Shown piece by piece: positions 43,201-51,909 of a stretch of DNA of 51,935 bases. Under the pieces are notes generated by a model that saw only the letters and a list, made by a program, of their open reading frames with translations, was not told the DNA's origin and did not search any database. Positions within the stretch are counted from its first letter, which is position 1, and each line of letters opens with the position of its first letter. Made by a program: the position numbers and the translations under genes. Source of the DNA: Bizionia sp. (lineage in GTDB: Bacteria > Bacteroidota > Bacteroidia > Flavobacteriales > Flavobacteriaceae); NCBI GenBank assembly GCA_020631395.1, contig JAHDHI010000031.1, positions 1 through 51,935 on the forward strand, read 5' to 3'.

Positions 43201-43455
43201 AGCAGTGACTTCCTTGTCGAAGATCGGTGCCCATGTTATACCTCCGGAAGAGGATTTCCACAAACCTCCGGAAGCCGTTCCAACATATATGACATCCGGA
43301 TTGGCATGTACTGCATCTATGGCGGTGACACGACCGGACATCCCACCAGGGCCTATGTTTCGAGGTTTCATGTTTTTCACCAAATCCATGGAGAAATCTT
43401 GAGCAGACATGGCAAAAGCGAATAGTAGAAGAAAGGTTGATAAAAAGTGTTTCAT
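40252..43455 (-). CDS. Large secreted BNR/sortilin-like beta-propeller protein
   Basis: This 1067-residue protein has a signal peptide (MKHFLSTFLLLFAFAMSAQ). About 700 residues contain repeated 'GGKTW', 'GGNTWKKI', 'GGFNWTKI' and 'NAGKKWTKW' boxes, the Asp-box/BNR pattern of sialidase- and sortilin-like propellers. The last 300 residues change: a beta domain with a charged EKKEADKEEENEE insert, then a helix-rich end (about 970-1050, with SMQQTASNAIKQLVESKNTA). It is a WD40/YVTN/BNR-like family of unknown function; no glycosidase active site is proven. Probably secreted or surface-bound. Confidence 0.82.
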   Translation of the reverse strand: MKHFLSTFLLLFAFAMSAQDFSMDLVKNMKPRNIGPGGMSGRVTAIDAVHANPDVIYVGTASGGLWKSSSGGITWAPIFDKEVTASIGAVAIQQSNPSVIWVGTGEGNPRNSLNGGYGIYKSLDGGKNWLSMGLEKTRHIHRIIVDPTNPNTVYVAAIGSPWGEHPERGIYKTIDGGKTWSKILYANAKTGAADLVMDPTNPNKLIATLWEHKREPWFFNSGGKGSGLHITHDGGNTWKKITEEEGFPKGDLGRIGVAIARNKPNIVYALVEAKKNALYKSEDGGFNWTKINDKSDIGNRPFYYSEIYVDPQNENRVYSVFTYINVSEDGGKNFTQLMPAYGVSNGVHPDHHAWWIHPENGDFMIDGNDGGLNITKDGGKHWRFIGNLPVAQFYHINVDNETPYNVYGGMQDNGSWRGPAYVWRSQGIRNSYWQELSFGDGFDVIPDKDDSRYGWTMSQQGYVSRYDWQTGNNYTVRPTHPNADVRLRFNWNAAINIDPFDNDRVYFGSQFVHQSNDKGDTWKIISPDLTTNDPEKQKQRDSGGLTIDATGAENHCTILVIEPSPLEKDMLWVGTDDGRVHITLNGGNSWTEVSNNLKGLPKGSWIVQIKASNKNKGEVLLVANDYRRFNYAPYAYRTKNYGKTWERIVDVEDVKSYALCIIEDTEEPNLLFLGTDDGLYISTNAGKKWTKWTEGFPTVPVKDLVIQPREHDLVIGTFGRAAWVLDDIRPLRAIAKNKQILDKKIMLFSPPTAYKALYQQPTGSRFGGDATYNGENRSFGAKFSYYLKVSKPSKEKKEADKEEENEEVDKDDNVVKWDSITMKIYDGDRLTRTLKRKTPKETGIHKWTWFLRESGKRRASKTISKSKREPSGVSVKPGTYRVVMHYGDQTSEARITVENDPRIKVSPSNTDEIHTALKAMESMQQTASNAIKQLVESKNTASKYQKDLKSLDAKQYKEEIKASKDIIKEIDSILAIYFGKVDKRQGITRSNLPTVRSRFSKARNYISSRKNGITTTETTLIRQAKKSLNDLLDRINSFYKEDWKSYRSTIEDLKVSEFKDTKSFSLD

Positions 43456-43568
43456 TCGGAGGTTGAATTAGTTTGTAAATAAAGGTAATAAAACCGATAA
43501 ACATAAATCTTAAAGAGTTGTTAATATAAAAACGTAGCTCTATAAAAAAATTGTATTTTTATACAGCC

Positions 43569-44696
43569 ATGAAAAACAAAAAACAGCAAAGAAAAGGATT
43601 CGTTTTCAAACCCTATGAAGCACCTTCGCAGTCTCCTTTCGAAAAATTATTCGATATTTTCAAAGAGTTGATAACCCATACTTCGGGTGATTTCGATGAA
43701 GCCATCGATTGGCTTCGCGAACTGGACAAGGAATACGGCCTGACCACGCCCGAATACACCATAGAGGACTTCATTGAGGATTTGAAGGCAAAAGGATACA
43801 TCAGGGAAGAAATAAAACCCGATGGCAAAGGAGGAATGGAGATTACGGCCAAAACCGAACGTGCCATCAGACAATCAGCATTGGAACAAATCTTTGGCAA
43901 TATAAAGCGAAGTGGCTCCGGACAACATAAAAGCAAGTCCCCGGGAATGGGGGATGAGCATACGGGAGATTTCAGAAGCTATCAATTTGGTGATGCCTTG
44001 GACAAGGTATCCGTTACCGAAAGCTTGCGCAATGCACAAATAAACAATGGCATTGATAACTTCAACTTGACCGAAGACGATTTGGTAGTCGAGGAAACAA
44101 TGCACAAATCCCAAATGAGTACGGTGTTGATGATAGACATAAGTCACAGTATGATCTTGTATGGAGAAGACCGCATCACACCAGCAAAGAAGGTGGCAAT
44201 GGCATTGGCCGAATTGATAATTACCCGCTATCCCAAGGATACTTTGGACATCTTGGTGTTTGGAAACGATGCCTGGGCCATAAAGATAAAGGATTTACCC
44301 TATTTGAATGTTGGCCCATACCATACAAATACCGTTGCGGGCTTGCAATTGGCCATGGACCTACTTCGACGGAAGCGCAATACGAACAAGCAAATCTTCA
44401 TGATCACCGATGGGAAGCCAAGCTGCTTGCGGTTGCCAGATGGGACGTATTACAAGGATAGCAACGGACTCAATCCGCATATTACCAACAAGTGCTATGC
44501 CATGGCGCAACAAGCAAGAAAATTGCACATTCCCATAACGACGTTTATGATTGCTCGCGACCGTTACCTGATGCAATTCGTTCAAGAATTTACTCAAGCG
44601 AACCAAGGAAAGGCCTTTTATACAGGTTTGAAAGGATTGGGAGAAATGATTTTCGAAGATTATGAGACCAATAGGAAAAAACGGATAAGGGGGTAG
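43569..44696 (+). CDS. VWA-domain protein partnered with AAA+ ATPase
   Basis: This 375-residue protein has a helical N-terminal half and a VWA domain (about 180-370). The MIDAS motif DISHS is at 190-194 in TVLMIDISHSMILYGEDR, so metal binding is likely. Start 43569 (MKNKKQQRKGF) is ATG; the upstream TTG at 43551 is less likely. It lies 93 bases before the MoxR-type ATPase gene, its likely partner. Such pairs act as chaperone-like or metal-inserting machines, but the client here is unknown. Confidence 0.86.
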   Translation: MKNKKQQRKGFVFKPYEAPSQSPFEKLFDIFKELITHTSGDFDEAIDWLRELDKEYGLTTPEYTIEDFIEDLKAKGYIREEIKPDGKGGMEITAKTERAIRQSALEQIFGNIKRSGSGQHKSKSPGMGDEHTGDFRSYQFGDALDKVSVTESLRNAQINNGIDNFNLTEDDLVVEETMHKSQMSTVLMIDISHSMILYGEDRITPAKKVAMALAELIITRYPKDTLDILVFGNDAWAIKIKDLPYLNVGPYHTNTVAGLQLAMDLLRRKRNTNKQIFMITDGKPSCLRLPDGTYYKDSNGLNPHITNKCYAMAQQARKLHIPITTFMIARDRYLMQFVQEFTQANQGKAFYTGLKGLGEMIFEDYETNRKKRIRG

Positions 44697-44789
44697 CAGA
44701 TACCATAGGGTATGGGATAGATCAAAAAAAACTTTTGAATCGAAATAAAAGTCTAATTTAAAAAAAATACCCGTTTGCTCGGGCATGAA

Positions 44790-46256
44790 ATGAAGATAGA
44801 AAACATAAAGACGCTAGGTGCACTAAAAAAGGCCAGCTACGTATCGAAATCCATAAAGGATGAGTTAAGGTATAATTTAATAGAAAAGATAAAAAACAAC
44901 GAGACAGCCTTCACAGGTGTACATGGTTATGAAAACACTGTGATTCCTGAACTGGAACGCGCCATCTTATCTCGTCACAACATTAATTTGTTGGGATTGC
45001 GAGGTCAAGCAAAGACCCGACTGGCACGTTTGATGTTGAATTTGTTGGATGAGTACATTCCCGTAGTAGAAGGTTCGGAAATAAATGACGATCCCTTACA
45101 CCCCATTTCGAGGTATGCTAAGGAACTGATAAAGGAAAAAAAAGACGGTACCCCGATTGCTTGGTTGCACAGAAGTGAACGTTTTGCTGAAAAACTAGCC
45201 ACTCCGGATGTTACCGTTGCAGACATCATAGGGGATGTGGATCCCATAAAGGCAGCCAATTTGAAGTTGAGTTATGCAGACGATCGCGTCATCCATTATG
45301 GTATGATTCCAAGGGCAAACCGTTGTATTTTCGTAATCAATGAATTACCGGATTTACAAGCCAGAATACAAGTGGCATTGTTCAACATCTTGCAAGAGGG
45401 AGACATTCAAATTAGAGGGTTCAAGTTGCGTTTGCCATTGGATATGCAGTTCGTCTTTACGGCAAATCCGGAGGATTATACAAACCGTGGAAGCATAGTG
45501 ACACCTTTGAAGGATCGTATTGGATCTCAAATATTGACACATTACCCACTAGACATCGAAACGGCAAAATTGATAACGGAGCAGGAAGCCAAATTGGATG
45601 AACGCCAAAAAGAGACTGTGATCATACCTGAGTTGGCAAAGGATCTATTGGAACAAATCGTGTTCGAGGCACGTGATAACGAATATATAGACCCTAAGAG
45701 TGGAGTAAGTGCCAGATTGAGCATTACGGCCTACCAAAACCTGTTGAGTACTGCCGAGCGGCGTGCACTAAAGGGAGGCGATGTAAAGACAATGGTACGT
45801 TTAAGCGATTTCGTCGGTATCATACCCTCCATTACAGGGAAGGTAGAACTTGTTTACGAAGGTGAACAAGAAGGGGCAGCCAAAGTAGCTCATAACTTGA
45901 TAGGTGAGGCCGTGCAAAGTTTGTTTCCTGAATTTTTCCCTAGAATAGAAAAGCTACAAAAACAAGAAGATGAAAGCCCATATGACGAGATCGTATCGTG
46001 GTTTTTCAACAATAATGAGGGATTCGAACTATTGGACGACTTGAGTGACAAGGAATACAAAAGCCTTTTGGATGCGATTTCTCCGTTGGATGATTTGTTG
46101 GGAGCATACCAACCGAAATTGTTGAGAGAAGAAAGTTATTTCGTCAAAGAGTTCGTGCTTTGGGGCTTGGTACAATTCAAATTGTTGAGCAAATACCGCT
46201 ACACGGAAGGCACACAGTTCAAAGATCCCTATGGGAGTTTTATAAGTGGGTTGTAA
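44790..46256 (+). CDS. MoxR/ChlI-type AAA+ ATPase
   Basis: This 488-residue AAA+ protein would power remodelling of a client with the VWA protein. Walker A is GLRGQAKT (69-76), with Ala instead of the usual second Gly. Walker B is CIFVINELPDL with Asn184 and Glu185 where Asp-Glu is usual. Both variants are, from memory, shared by this subfamily and need not mean loss of activity. The sensor region FVFTANPEDYTNRGSIVTPL is intact. ATG at 44790 is preferred to TTG at 44775. It is cytoplasmic and co-oriented with the VWA gene. Confidence 0.85.
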   Translation: MKIENIKTLGALKKASYVSKSIKDELRYNLIEKIKNNETAFTGVHGYENTVIPELERAILSRHNINLLGLRGQAKTRLARLMLNLLDEYIPVVEGSEINDDPLHPISRYAKELIKEKKDGTPIAWLHRSERFAEKLATPDVTVADIIGDVDPIKAANLKLSYADDRVIHYGMIPRANRCIFVINELPDLQARIQVALFNILQEGDIQIRGFKLRLPLDMQFVFTANPEDYTNRGSIVTPLKDRIGSQILTHYPLDIETAKLITEQEAKLDERQKETVIIPELAKDLLEQIVFEARDNEYIDPKSGVSARLSITAYQNLLSTAERRALKGGDVKTMVRLSDFVGIIPSITGKVELVYEGEQEGAAKVAHNLIGEAVQSLFPEFFPRIEKLQKQEDESPYDEIVSWFFNNNEGFELLDDLSDKEYKSLLDAISPLDDLLGAYQPKLLREESYFVKEFVLWGLVQFKLLSKYRYTEGTQFKDPYGSFISGL

Positions 46257-46288
46257 ATTCGGTGTATTAGTGTGTTGAAATTAATTTT

Positions 46289-46296
46289 TAAATTTG
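46289..46296 (+). promoter_or_regulatory. Bacteroidetes -7 box TAAATTTG
   Basis: A perfect TAnnTTTG lies about 84 bases before the GH8 gene ATG at 46380. A TTG at normal distance is weak. Confidence 0.4.
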
Positions 46297-46379
46297 GAGT
46301 CATGCAAAGAGATGCGATTTTTGAAGTCCGCTACTTGATTTGGGGCGTATATGAATAAACTAACATTCTAACCTCAAAT

Positions 46380-47774
46380 ATGAAAAAACATTACATTTTG
46401 ATCTTTTGTTTTCTACTAGTGTTTTCATTGACAACTCATGCCCAAATTTCTGCTGTAAGTTTCGTAAATGCCAATTATGACTTCGGAACGCAACCAACAA
46501 ACATTCAACCCAATGACATATATGATGTTTATGTCTCCTGGAGAAATAATTATGCTTCACCGTGTTCCAACGGAAGATATCGTGTGAAATTCGATACATC
46601 AACAGAAACGGTTTCTGAAGGTGTAGCCTATGGAATGCTGCTTTCCGTTTATGCGAATGACAAAGAGTTGTTTGATGGATTATGGTTGTATTATCAAGAT
46701 TTTTCCAATGCAAATGGCGTAATGAATTGGAAGATCGATGGGTGTACCACGGTCATTGGTGAAAATGGAGCTTCTGATGCCGAGTTGGATGCTGCTTATG
46801 CATTGATCGTTGCAGACAAACGTTGGGGGAATGCAGGTGGAATTGATTATCAAAGTGATGCCATGGCATTAATCAATGCCATAAAGACATATGAAATAGA
46901 AAACGGGACTAATGTTTTAAAGCCAGGTGATGCATGGGGTGGAAGCAATAATACAAATCCGTCATACTTGTCTCCAGGATATTTTAGAGTTTTTGGAATA
47001 TATTCTAACGATATGGCATTTTGGAATGCCGTAGTCAGCAAAAGTTATGACATATTAAACTCCAATCTCTCGCAAAATGGGGCTGCATACAATCTTGTTT
47101 CGGATTGGTGTAAGGCAGATGGGACCTATTCTAATGAAGTGCCTTGGGCTTACGATCAAGGAAAATCGTATTACTATGATGCAGCAAGGACACCATGGAG
47201 AATGGCTATGGATTATGTTTGGCATGGTGGTTCCCAAGCTTTCGACTATGTTGGGTTATGCAACGATTTTGTAAATGCTCAAGGCGGATTTGAGCAAATT
47301 TATCCAGGTTACTCTCAAGCAGGCGTTGCAATTAATACTACTTATAAGGATCCAACATTTACAGGAGCGTATGCATCAGCAGCAATGTCCTCTACAAATC
47401 AAGACTTTGTGAATAATGGTTATGCAGAATTGAAAAACCAACCGACCAATGCTTATTTTGGAGCTACCTTAAGAGTGTTGTACATGTTTGCTCTATCTGG
47501 CAACCTATACAATGCATTGAGTGAAGATACATTAAGTGCTTTTGAGGTTGATCAGGAATCATTCAAAGTATACCCCAATCCAGTTTCAGATTATTTAAAT
47601 GTTTCCTTTAAATCTTCAAAAGCTAGGGACATTGGCCTATATTCAATCAATGGGCAGCAATTAATTTTCAAGAAGGAAGATGGTTTGGAAGCACAATTGG
47701 ATTTTAGCAAACTCAATGCAGGTGTTTACTTTTTGAAAATTGAACAAGAAAACCTTAAGGTCGTAAAGTTTTAA
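46380..47774 (+). CDS. Glycoside hydrolase family 8 glucanase with T9SS sorting domain
   Basis: This 464-residue secreted enzyme has a signal peptide (MKKHYILIFCFLLVFSLTTHAQ) and a GH8 (alpha/alpha)6-type domain (about 35-375). The acid residue is Glu80 in TVSEGVAYGMLLSVYAN. A second acidic stretch, ASDAELDAAYALI (131-143), holds candidate catalytic or binding Asp residues; MNWKIDGC is also typical. The C-terminal 80 residues form a T9SS type A signal (FKVYPNPVSDYLNVSF to the end). GH8 members hydrolyse beta-1,4 glucans, chitosan or xylan. The substrate here is not determined. The next gene converges 3 bases away. Confidence 0.88.
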   Translation: MKKHYILIFCFLLVFSLTTHAQISAVSFVNANYDFGTQPTNIQPNDIYDVYVSWRNNYASPCSNGRYRVKFDTSTETVSEGVAYGMLLSVYANDKELFDGLWLYYQDFSNANGVMNWKIDGCTTVIGENGASDAELDAAYALIVADKRWGNAGGIDYQSDAMALINAIKTYEIENGTNVLKPGDAWGGSNNTNPSYLSPGYFRVFGIYSNDMAFWNAVVSKSYDILNSNLSQNGAAYNLVSDWCKADGTYSNEVPWAYDQGKSYYYDAARTPWRMAMDYVWHGGSQAFDYVGLCNDFVNAQGGFEQIYPGYSQAGVAINTTYKDPTFTGAYASAAMSSTNQDFVNNGYAELKNQPTNAYFGATLRVLYMFALSGNLYNALSEDTLSAFEVDQESFKVYPNPVSDYLNVSFKSSKARDIGLYSINGQQLIFKKEDGLEAQLDFSKLNAGVYFLKIEQENLKVVKF

Positions 47775-47777
47775 TAA

Positions 47778-48980
47778 TTAAACCAGTTTGGTTATAACCT
47801 GTACTTCGTCATGCAATGTTTTGTGAACTGGACACTTGTCTGCTATTTGCAAGATGCGTGCAATTTGTTTGTCATCGAGGCTTCCTGTTATCCTTATCTC
47901 TCGATTAAACGTGTCTATTTTGGTTGAGGTATCATCGGAATCATCAGTATGTACTTTCGTATGGTTGGTATGCACTTGCACGTTTTGCAAATCCCACCCT
48001 TTGCGCTTCACATACATTTGTATGGTCATTGCCGTGCAAGCGGAGAGTCCTGCAGAAACCAATTCGTATGGTGATGGGCCATAGTCATTACCTCCATAAC
48101 TAATGGGTTCATCTGCCGTCATATGGTGATTTCCTACTTTCATTTGCGTCGTAAATCCATCAGAAGCGTCCAAACTGGCTATGACTTGATGTTGTGAACG
48201 CAATGTTTCGGAATTGGGAGTTTCCACATAACGTTTTGCCCAAGATGCAATTACATTTCCGACATAGACGGAATCCTTGGCGTTCATCAACAGGTGATCC
48301 GCACCATCTATGGAAACGAAGCTTTTTGGGTGACGTGCCGCCAGATAGATGTCTTCGGCATTTTTAATGCCAACGGTTGCATCCTGAGGAGAATGCATCA
48401 CCAACAATGCCTTGCGTAGTCCTTTTGCGACTTCAGGAAGTGATTGTGACTCTATGTCGTCCAAAAACTGTTTTTTAATCGTGAAATCTCGACCACCTAT
48501 GTTAACAGAAGCTTGTCCAGTAGCTTTGATGTCTTCGACGCTATCGTGCAACAAATGTTGTACGTGTTTTGGGTTGGAAGGAGCGCCTATGGTTGCCACT
48601 GCCTTTATCGATTCTATTTTTGAAGCTGCAAAAATGCTGGCAGCGCCTCCCAAGGAATGTCCTATGAGTAGTGAGGGGGCATTGTAATGGTTCTTTAAGA
48701 ACAATGAAGCACTTGTTAAATCCTCGACATTTCCAGAGAAATTGGTGTCCTCAAAATCGCCATCACTTTCTCCCAAGCCAGTAAAATCGAAACGCAACAC
48801 GCCAAAACCATTGGCAGTCAAGGCACGACTTATGTTCTTTACTGCCGATAAGTTCTTATTGCATGTGAAACAGTGTGCAAAAATGGCAAAGTTATGTGGG
48901 TGTTGATTCAAAGGCAGTTCCAAGCGCCCAACAAGTTGTTGTCCTTCGCTGTTCGAGAATGTTATTTTCTTTATGTTCAT
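47778..48980 (-). CDS. Alpha/beta hydrolase fused to an OsmC domain
   Basis: This 400-residue protein is a known two-domain fusion. Residues 1-255 are an alpha/beta hydrolase: nucleophile Ser109 in GHSLGG, Asp200 (SPQD) and His229 (GADHLL) as likely triad. Residues about 262-400 are OsmC-like with the redox cysteines Cys315 (GLSACTAMTI) and Cys383 (ADKCPVH), which reduce organic hydroperoxides. No signal peptide is seen; it is cytoplasmic. It may couple ester or acyl-peroxide hydrolysis to peroxide removal, which suits an H2O2-rich cell, but this is inference. Confidence 0.88.
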   Translation of the reverse strand: MNIKKITFSNSEGQQLVGRLELPLNQHPHNFAIFAHCFTCNKNLSAVKNISRALTANGFGVLRFDFTGLGESDGDFEDTNFSGNVEDLTSASLFLKNHYNAPSLLIGHSLGGAASIFAASKIESIKAVATIGAPSNPKHVQHLLHDSVEDIKATGQASVNIGGRDFTIKKQFLDDIESQSLPEVAKGLRKALLVMHSPQDATVGIKNAEDIYLAARHPKSFVSIDGADHLLMNAKDSVYVGNVIASWAKRYVETPNSETLRSQHQVIASLDASDGFTTQMKVGNHHMTADEPISYGGNDYGPSPYELVSAGLSACTAMTIQMYVKRKGWDLQNVQVHTNHTKVHTDDSDDTSTKIDTFNREIRITGSLDDKQIARILQIADKCPVHKTLHDEVQVITKLV

Positions 48981-49186
48981 ACTAGCATTGGTCGTAAAGA
49001 AACTATTGTATTACAAAAAAGTCTTCAAGAACAATTTTGAGCGCCTTGTAATTTATTGGTTTTGTCAAATAACCATCGAATCCGATGGCAATGGCTTTAT
49101 TGTAATTATTGGGAAGGTTGGTGTGTTAATTTACGTTTTTTACTTAAAAAAATGAGAATATGATAATTATGTGGGTTAAGCGCTAA

Positions 49187-49759
49187 TTATCTGTTGCTTC
49201 TGGTTTTCATATTGATTTCACATAGCCTTATGATTTCCTTAATTCTTTTTTGTCTCGTTTCTTCCCTTTTGGCTTGAGATATCCAATAGAGGTAGCTTTT
49301 TCTGTAGGATGGGGCAAAGTTTTTGTAATTGTTGAAAGCAGTTGGATTTTTATCGAATTCAAGTTGTAGGTCTTCGGGAATTACTCCTTTTTCAACAGCA
49401 TCCAAGGCAGTCCAAGATCCATTTTTCTTGCCAGTCTCTATTATGGCCAAGCCTCTTTCATGCATTGAGTTGGATGCCGTCAATTCCTTTATGTACCTTT
49501 TGTTCAAAGCACTCCAGACACTCTTGGGGTTTCTTTGGCAAAAGTACTGTCTACGTTTGCCATTGCCCAAGCTCTTTACCGTGGAATCTATCCAGCCATA
49601 GCATAAAGCCACTTTTACAGCTTCTTCCCAACGCATTGAAGGTTCTACGTTTTCCACCTTATAGAAAATAAGGTAGACTCCTTTTGTTTGGGAATGGTTG
49701 TCGTGTAGCCATTCCCTCCATTCTGCATCTGTTTTGAAATAAAGTTCTTGGATTTCCAT
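49187..49759 (-). CDS. YdeI/OmpD-associated-like protein
   Basis: This 190-residue protein shows the YdeI pattern: ELYFKTDAEWREWLHDNHS at the start, MRWEEAVKVALCYGWIDST near 42-60, then PKSVWSALNKRYI, and the C-terminal YRKSYLYWISQAKREETRQK. Family members are called bacteriocin-protection or OmpD-associated proteins, but their biochemical role is not clear. It is cytoplasmic, no signal. It starts 2 bases after the M1 peptidase stop, so it may be in that operon. Confidence 0.85.
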   Translation of the reverse strand: MEIQELYFKTDAEWREWLHDNHSQTKGVYLIFYKVENVEPSMRWEEAVKVALCYGWIDSTVKSLGNGKRRQYFCQRNPKSVWSALNKRYIKELTASNSMHERGLAIIETGKKNGSWTALDAVEKGVIPEDLQLEFDKNPTAFNNYKNFAPSYRKSYLYWISQAKREETRQKRIKEIIRLCEINMKTRSNR

Positions 49760-49761
49760 AA

Positions 49762-51405
49762 TCAGGTTTTATTTACAGCTACATAGAAGTTGTCATCAAC
49801 TTCAATTTCTGAAACTTTAGTAGGCAATTTCAAAGTCTTGGAGTGTGTTTCCGGTGTTATCCATTGCGGTTTTCCGTCGACTATGATTTGGATGGGCATC
49901 TTGAAATGGTCGACTGCATTGGTCCATTTGTATTCCAACTGTCTTTTTTTGATGGAATATTCCAAAATAGGAATTCTGACGTCTCTTAGATATTGATCGA
50001 AAATAGAATTCAACTCCAATCCAGATTGTTGTGACAAGTAGCTTTCAATTTGTTGGGTGGTCACGGTTTGATGGTAGAACGTCGAATTGAGACCTCTTAG
50101 GATGCTTCTCCATTTTTTATCGTCATCGACCAACTGTCTAATCATATGCAGCATGTTGGCTCCCTTGTAGTACATGTCTCCAGAGCCTTCAGAATTCACA
50201 TTGTACTCGCCTATGATTGGGCGATCGTTTTGCACGCTTCTACGAGTGCCAATTACATATTCGGAAGCAGCTTTTTTGCCATAGTAGTAATCCAAGAACA
50301 AGTTCTCGGAATAGGCGGTGAAACTCTCGTGTATCCACATGTCTGCAATGTCTATGTTCGTAATGTTGTTTGCGAACCATTCGTGTCCAGCTTCATGAAT
50401 GATGATGAAATCGAATTTCAAACCCCATCCGGTTCCAGAAAGGTCGCTTCCCAAATAGCCCTTTCTATATTGGTTCCCATAGGTTACGGAACTTTGATGC
50501 TCCATGCCCAAATAAGGAACTTCAACGAGTTTGAAGCTATCTTCATAAAAAGGGTAGGGGCCAAACCAGTGTTCGAAGGCCTTCATCATTTTTGGAGCAT
50601 CCGTAAAATGTTCTTTTGCCTTTTCCAAGTTGTCTCTCAATACATAGTAATTTAAGTCCAAATCTCCTTTTTCACCTTTGTAGACCTCAGAAAAATTAAC
50701 GTAGTCCCCAATGTTGATGTTTACGCCATAATTGTTTATTGGATTCTTGACGGACCAATGGTATGTTGTTGTGTTGTTGTCTTTTTGTTCAATTTTTTCA
50801 AGCCTTCCGTTGGATATGTTCATTAGACCTTTGGGGACATTTACACTAATGTCCATTCTTTCGACTTCATCGTACATGTGGTCTTTGTTTGGCCACCAGA
50901 CACTAGCTCCCAAACCTTGACACGACGATGCAATGAAGTGCTTGCCATTTTTGTCCTTCTTCCAAGAGATGCCGCCATCCCATGGAGCTCTTACTGCTTC
51001 CCTTGGGTTGCCTTCATAGTAAACTTCTATGGCATTTACGTCTCCTTTGTTTTGTATGTCCATAAGCTTGACAAAATGGGCGTTCCCTACTTTTTCAACC
51101 TCCAGCGTTCTATTGTTTTGAAGAGCTTTGGTAATCACCAATGGTTCTTGCAAATCGATTTGCATTACCGTGTTTGTTTGCAATACCTCATATTGGATCG
51201 TGTTTTTTCCTTTGATGAATTTGTTTTCAGGATCTACGGAGATATCCAAATGATAATATTTCAAATCCCACCATTCACGCTCAGGAGTAATTGCCCCCCG
51301 AAGCGTGTCCTGTTTGGTAAACTTCTTTTTTTCAGAAAGCAAACCTTGTGCATTTAGGGATAAGATGCTTATTAGTAAGGTTAATGTGATTGCAATTTTT
51401 TTCAT
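49762..51405 (-). CDS. M1-family metallopeptidase
   Basis: This 547-residue secreted aminopeptidase has a signal peptide (MKKIAITLTLLISILSLNAQ). The zinc site is HEAGH (337-341) with the third ligand Glu360 in WIHESF, exactly 18 residues on. The exopeptidase motif GMEHQ stands at 300-304, matching GxMEN-type motifs in this Bacteroidetes branch. Length is short because the C-terminal domain IV is missing or reduced. It removes N-terminal residues from peptides, probably periplasmic. It is upstream of the YdeI-like gene. Confidence 0.9.
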   Translation of the reverse strand: MKKIAITLTLLISILSLNAQGLLSEKKKFTKQDTLRGAITPEREWWDLKYYHLDISVDPENKFIKGKNTIQYEVLQTNTVMQIDLQEPLVITKALQNNRTLEVEKVGNAHFVKLMDIQNKGDVNAIEVYYEGNPREAVRAPWDGGISWKKDKNGKHFIASSCQGLGASVWWPNKDHMYDEVERMDISVNVPKGLMNISNGRLEKIEQKDNNTTTYHWSVKNPINNYGVNINIGDYVNFSEVYKGEKGDLDLNYYVLRDNLEKAKEHFTDAPKMMKAFEHWFGPYPFYEDSFKLVEVPYLGMEHQSSVTYGNQYRKGYLGSDLSGTGWGLKFDFIIIHEAGHEWFANNITNIDIADMWIHESFTAYSENLFLDYYYGKKAASEYVIGTRRSVQNDRPIIGEYNVNSEGSGDMYYKGANMLHMIRQLVDDDKKWRSILRGLNSTFYHQTVTTQQIESYLSQQSGLELNSIFDQYLRDVRIPILEYSIKKRQLEYKWTNAVDHFKMPIQIIVDGKPQWITPETHSKTLKLPTKVSEIEVDDNFYVAVNKT

Positions 51406-51629
51406 ATGTTCAACTATGCTTGTTTCTATCGTTTATTAGAATGAATTCATACATTGGAAGACCTCTTCTCTCTTTCCTCTCTCATGGTTAGGCTTCCTCG
51501 TTTGGTTGTTTTCAATGGAGCAACATCAACTATCGTACCTATTCAAATTTATGGACTTCATATGAATGTGTCAAAAGATTGAATGATAGGGGCTCGATAC
51601 GATCATCATCGAAAATAGTTCACTAAAAT
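51406..51629. other. Intergenic region without a gene
   Basis: This stretch is upstream of the M1 peptidase gene and downstream of the small membrane protein gene. I see no reading frame or promoter box that stands out. Confidence 0.5.
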
Positions 51630-51665
51630 AAGAAAAGCTACCTCATTTCTAAAGCAGCTTTTCTT
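51630..51665 (-). terminator. Intrinsic terminator of the small membrane protein gene
   Basis: A 10-bp stem (51630-51639 with 51656-51665) ends in a T-rich tail on the minus strand, 20 bases after the stop of the gene at 51685. Confidence 0.6.
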
Positions 51666-51684
51666 AAAATCATGGTATTTGCCT

Positions 51685-51909
51685 TTATTTCGGTACGTTT
51701 TCTTCCTTTACTTCACCCTCGTCGACATCATTAGCCTTACCCATGAAAAACAATGCGGCTCCAACGACGATGAGGCCTATCTTTATAGCCCAAGCTGGTG
51801 TCTCTCCCCATTCATAAATCCACATCAGTATCGTTGGTACTCTTCCCAAGAAGTTGAGTACGATTGCAAATAGTCCAAAGAAGACCATATATCCTCCAAT
51901 TTTTTTCAT
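51685..51909 (-). CDS. Small membrane protein
   Basis: This 74-residue protein has two hydrophobic segments (about 6-21 and 41-57) and an acidic tail (VDEGEVKEENVPK). The N-terminal part (MKKIGGYMVFFGLFAIVLNF) resembles small flavobacterial membrane proteins of unknown function. A terminator follows directly, supporting that it is real. No function can be given. Confidence 0.72.
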   Translation of the reverse strand: MKKIGGYMVFFGLFAIVLNFLGRVPTILMWIYEWGETPAWAIKIGLIVVGAALFFMGKANDVDEGEVKEENVPK

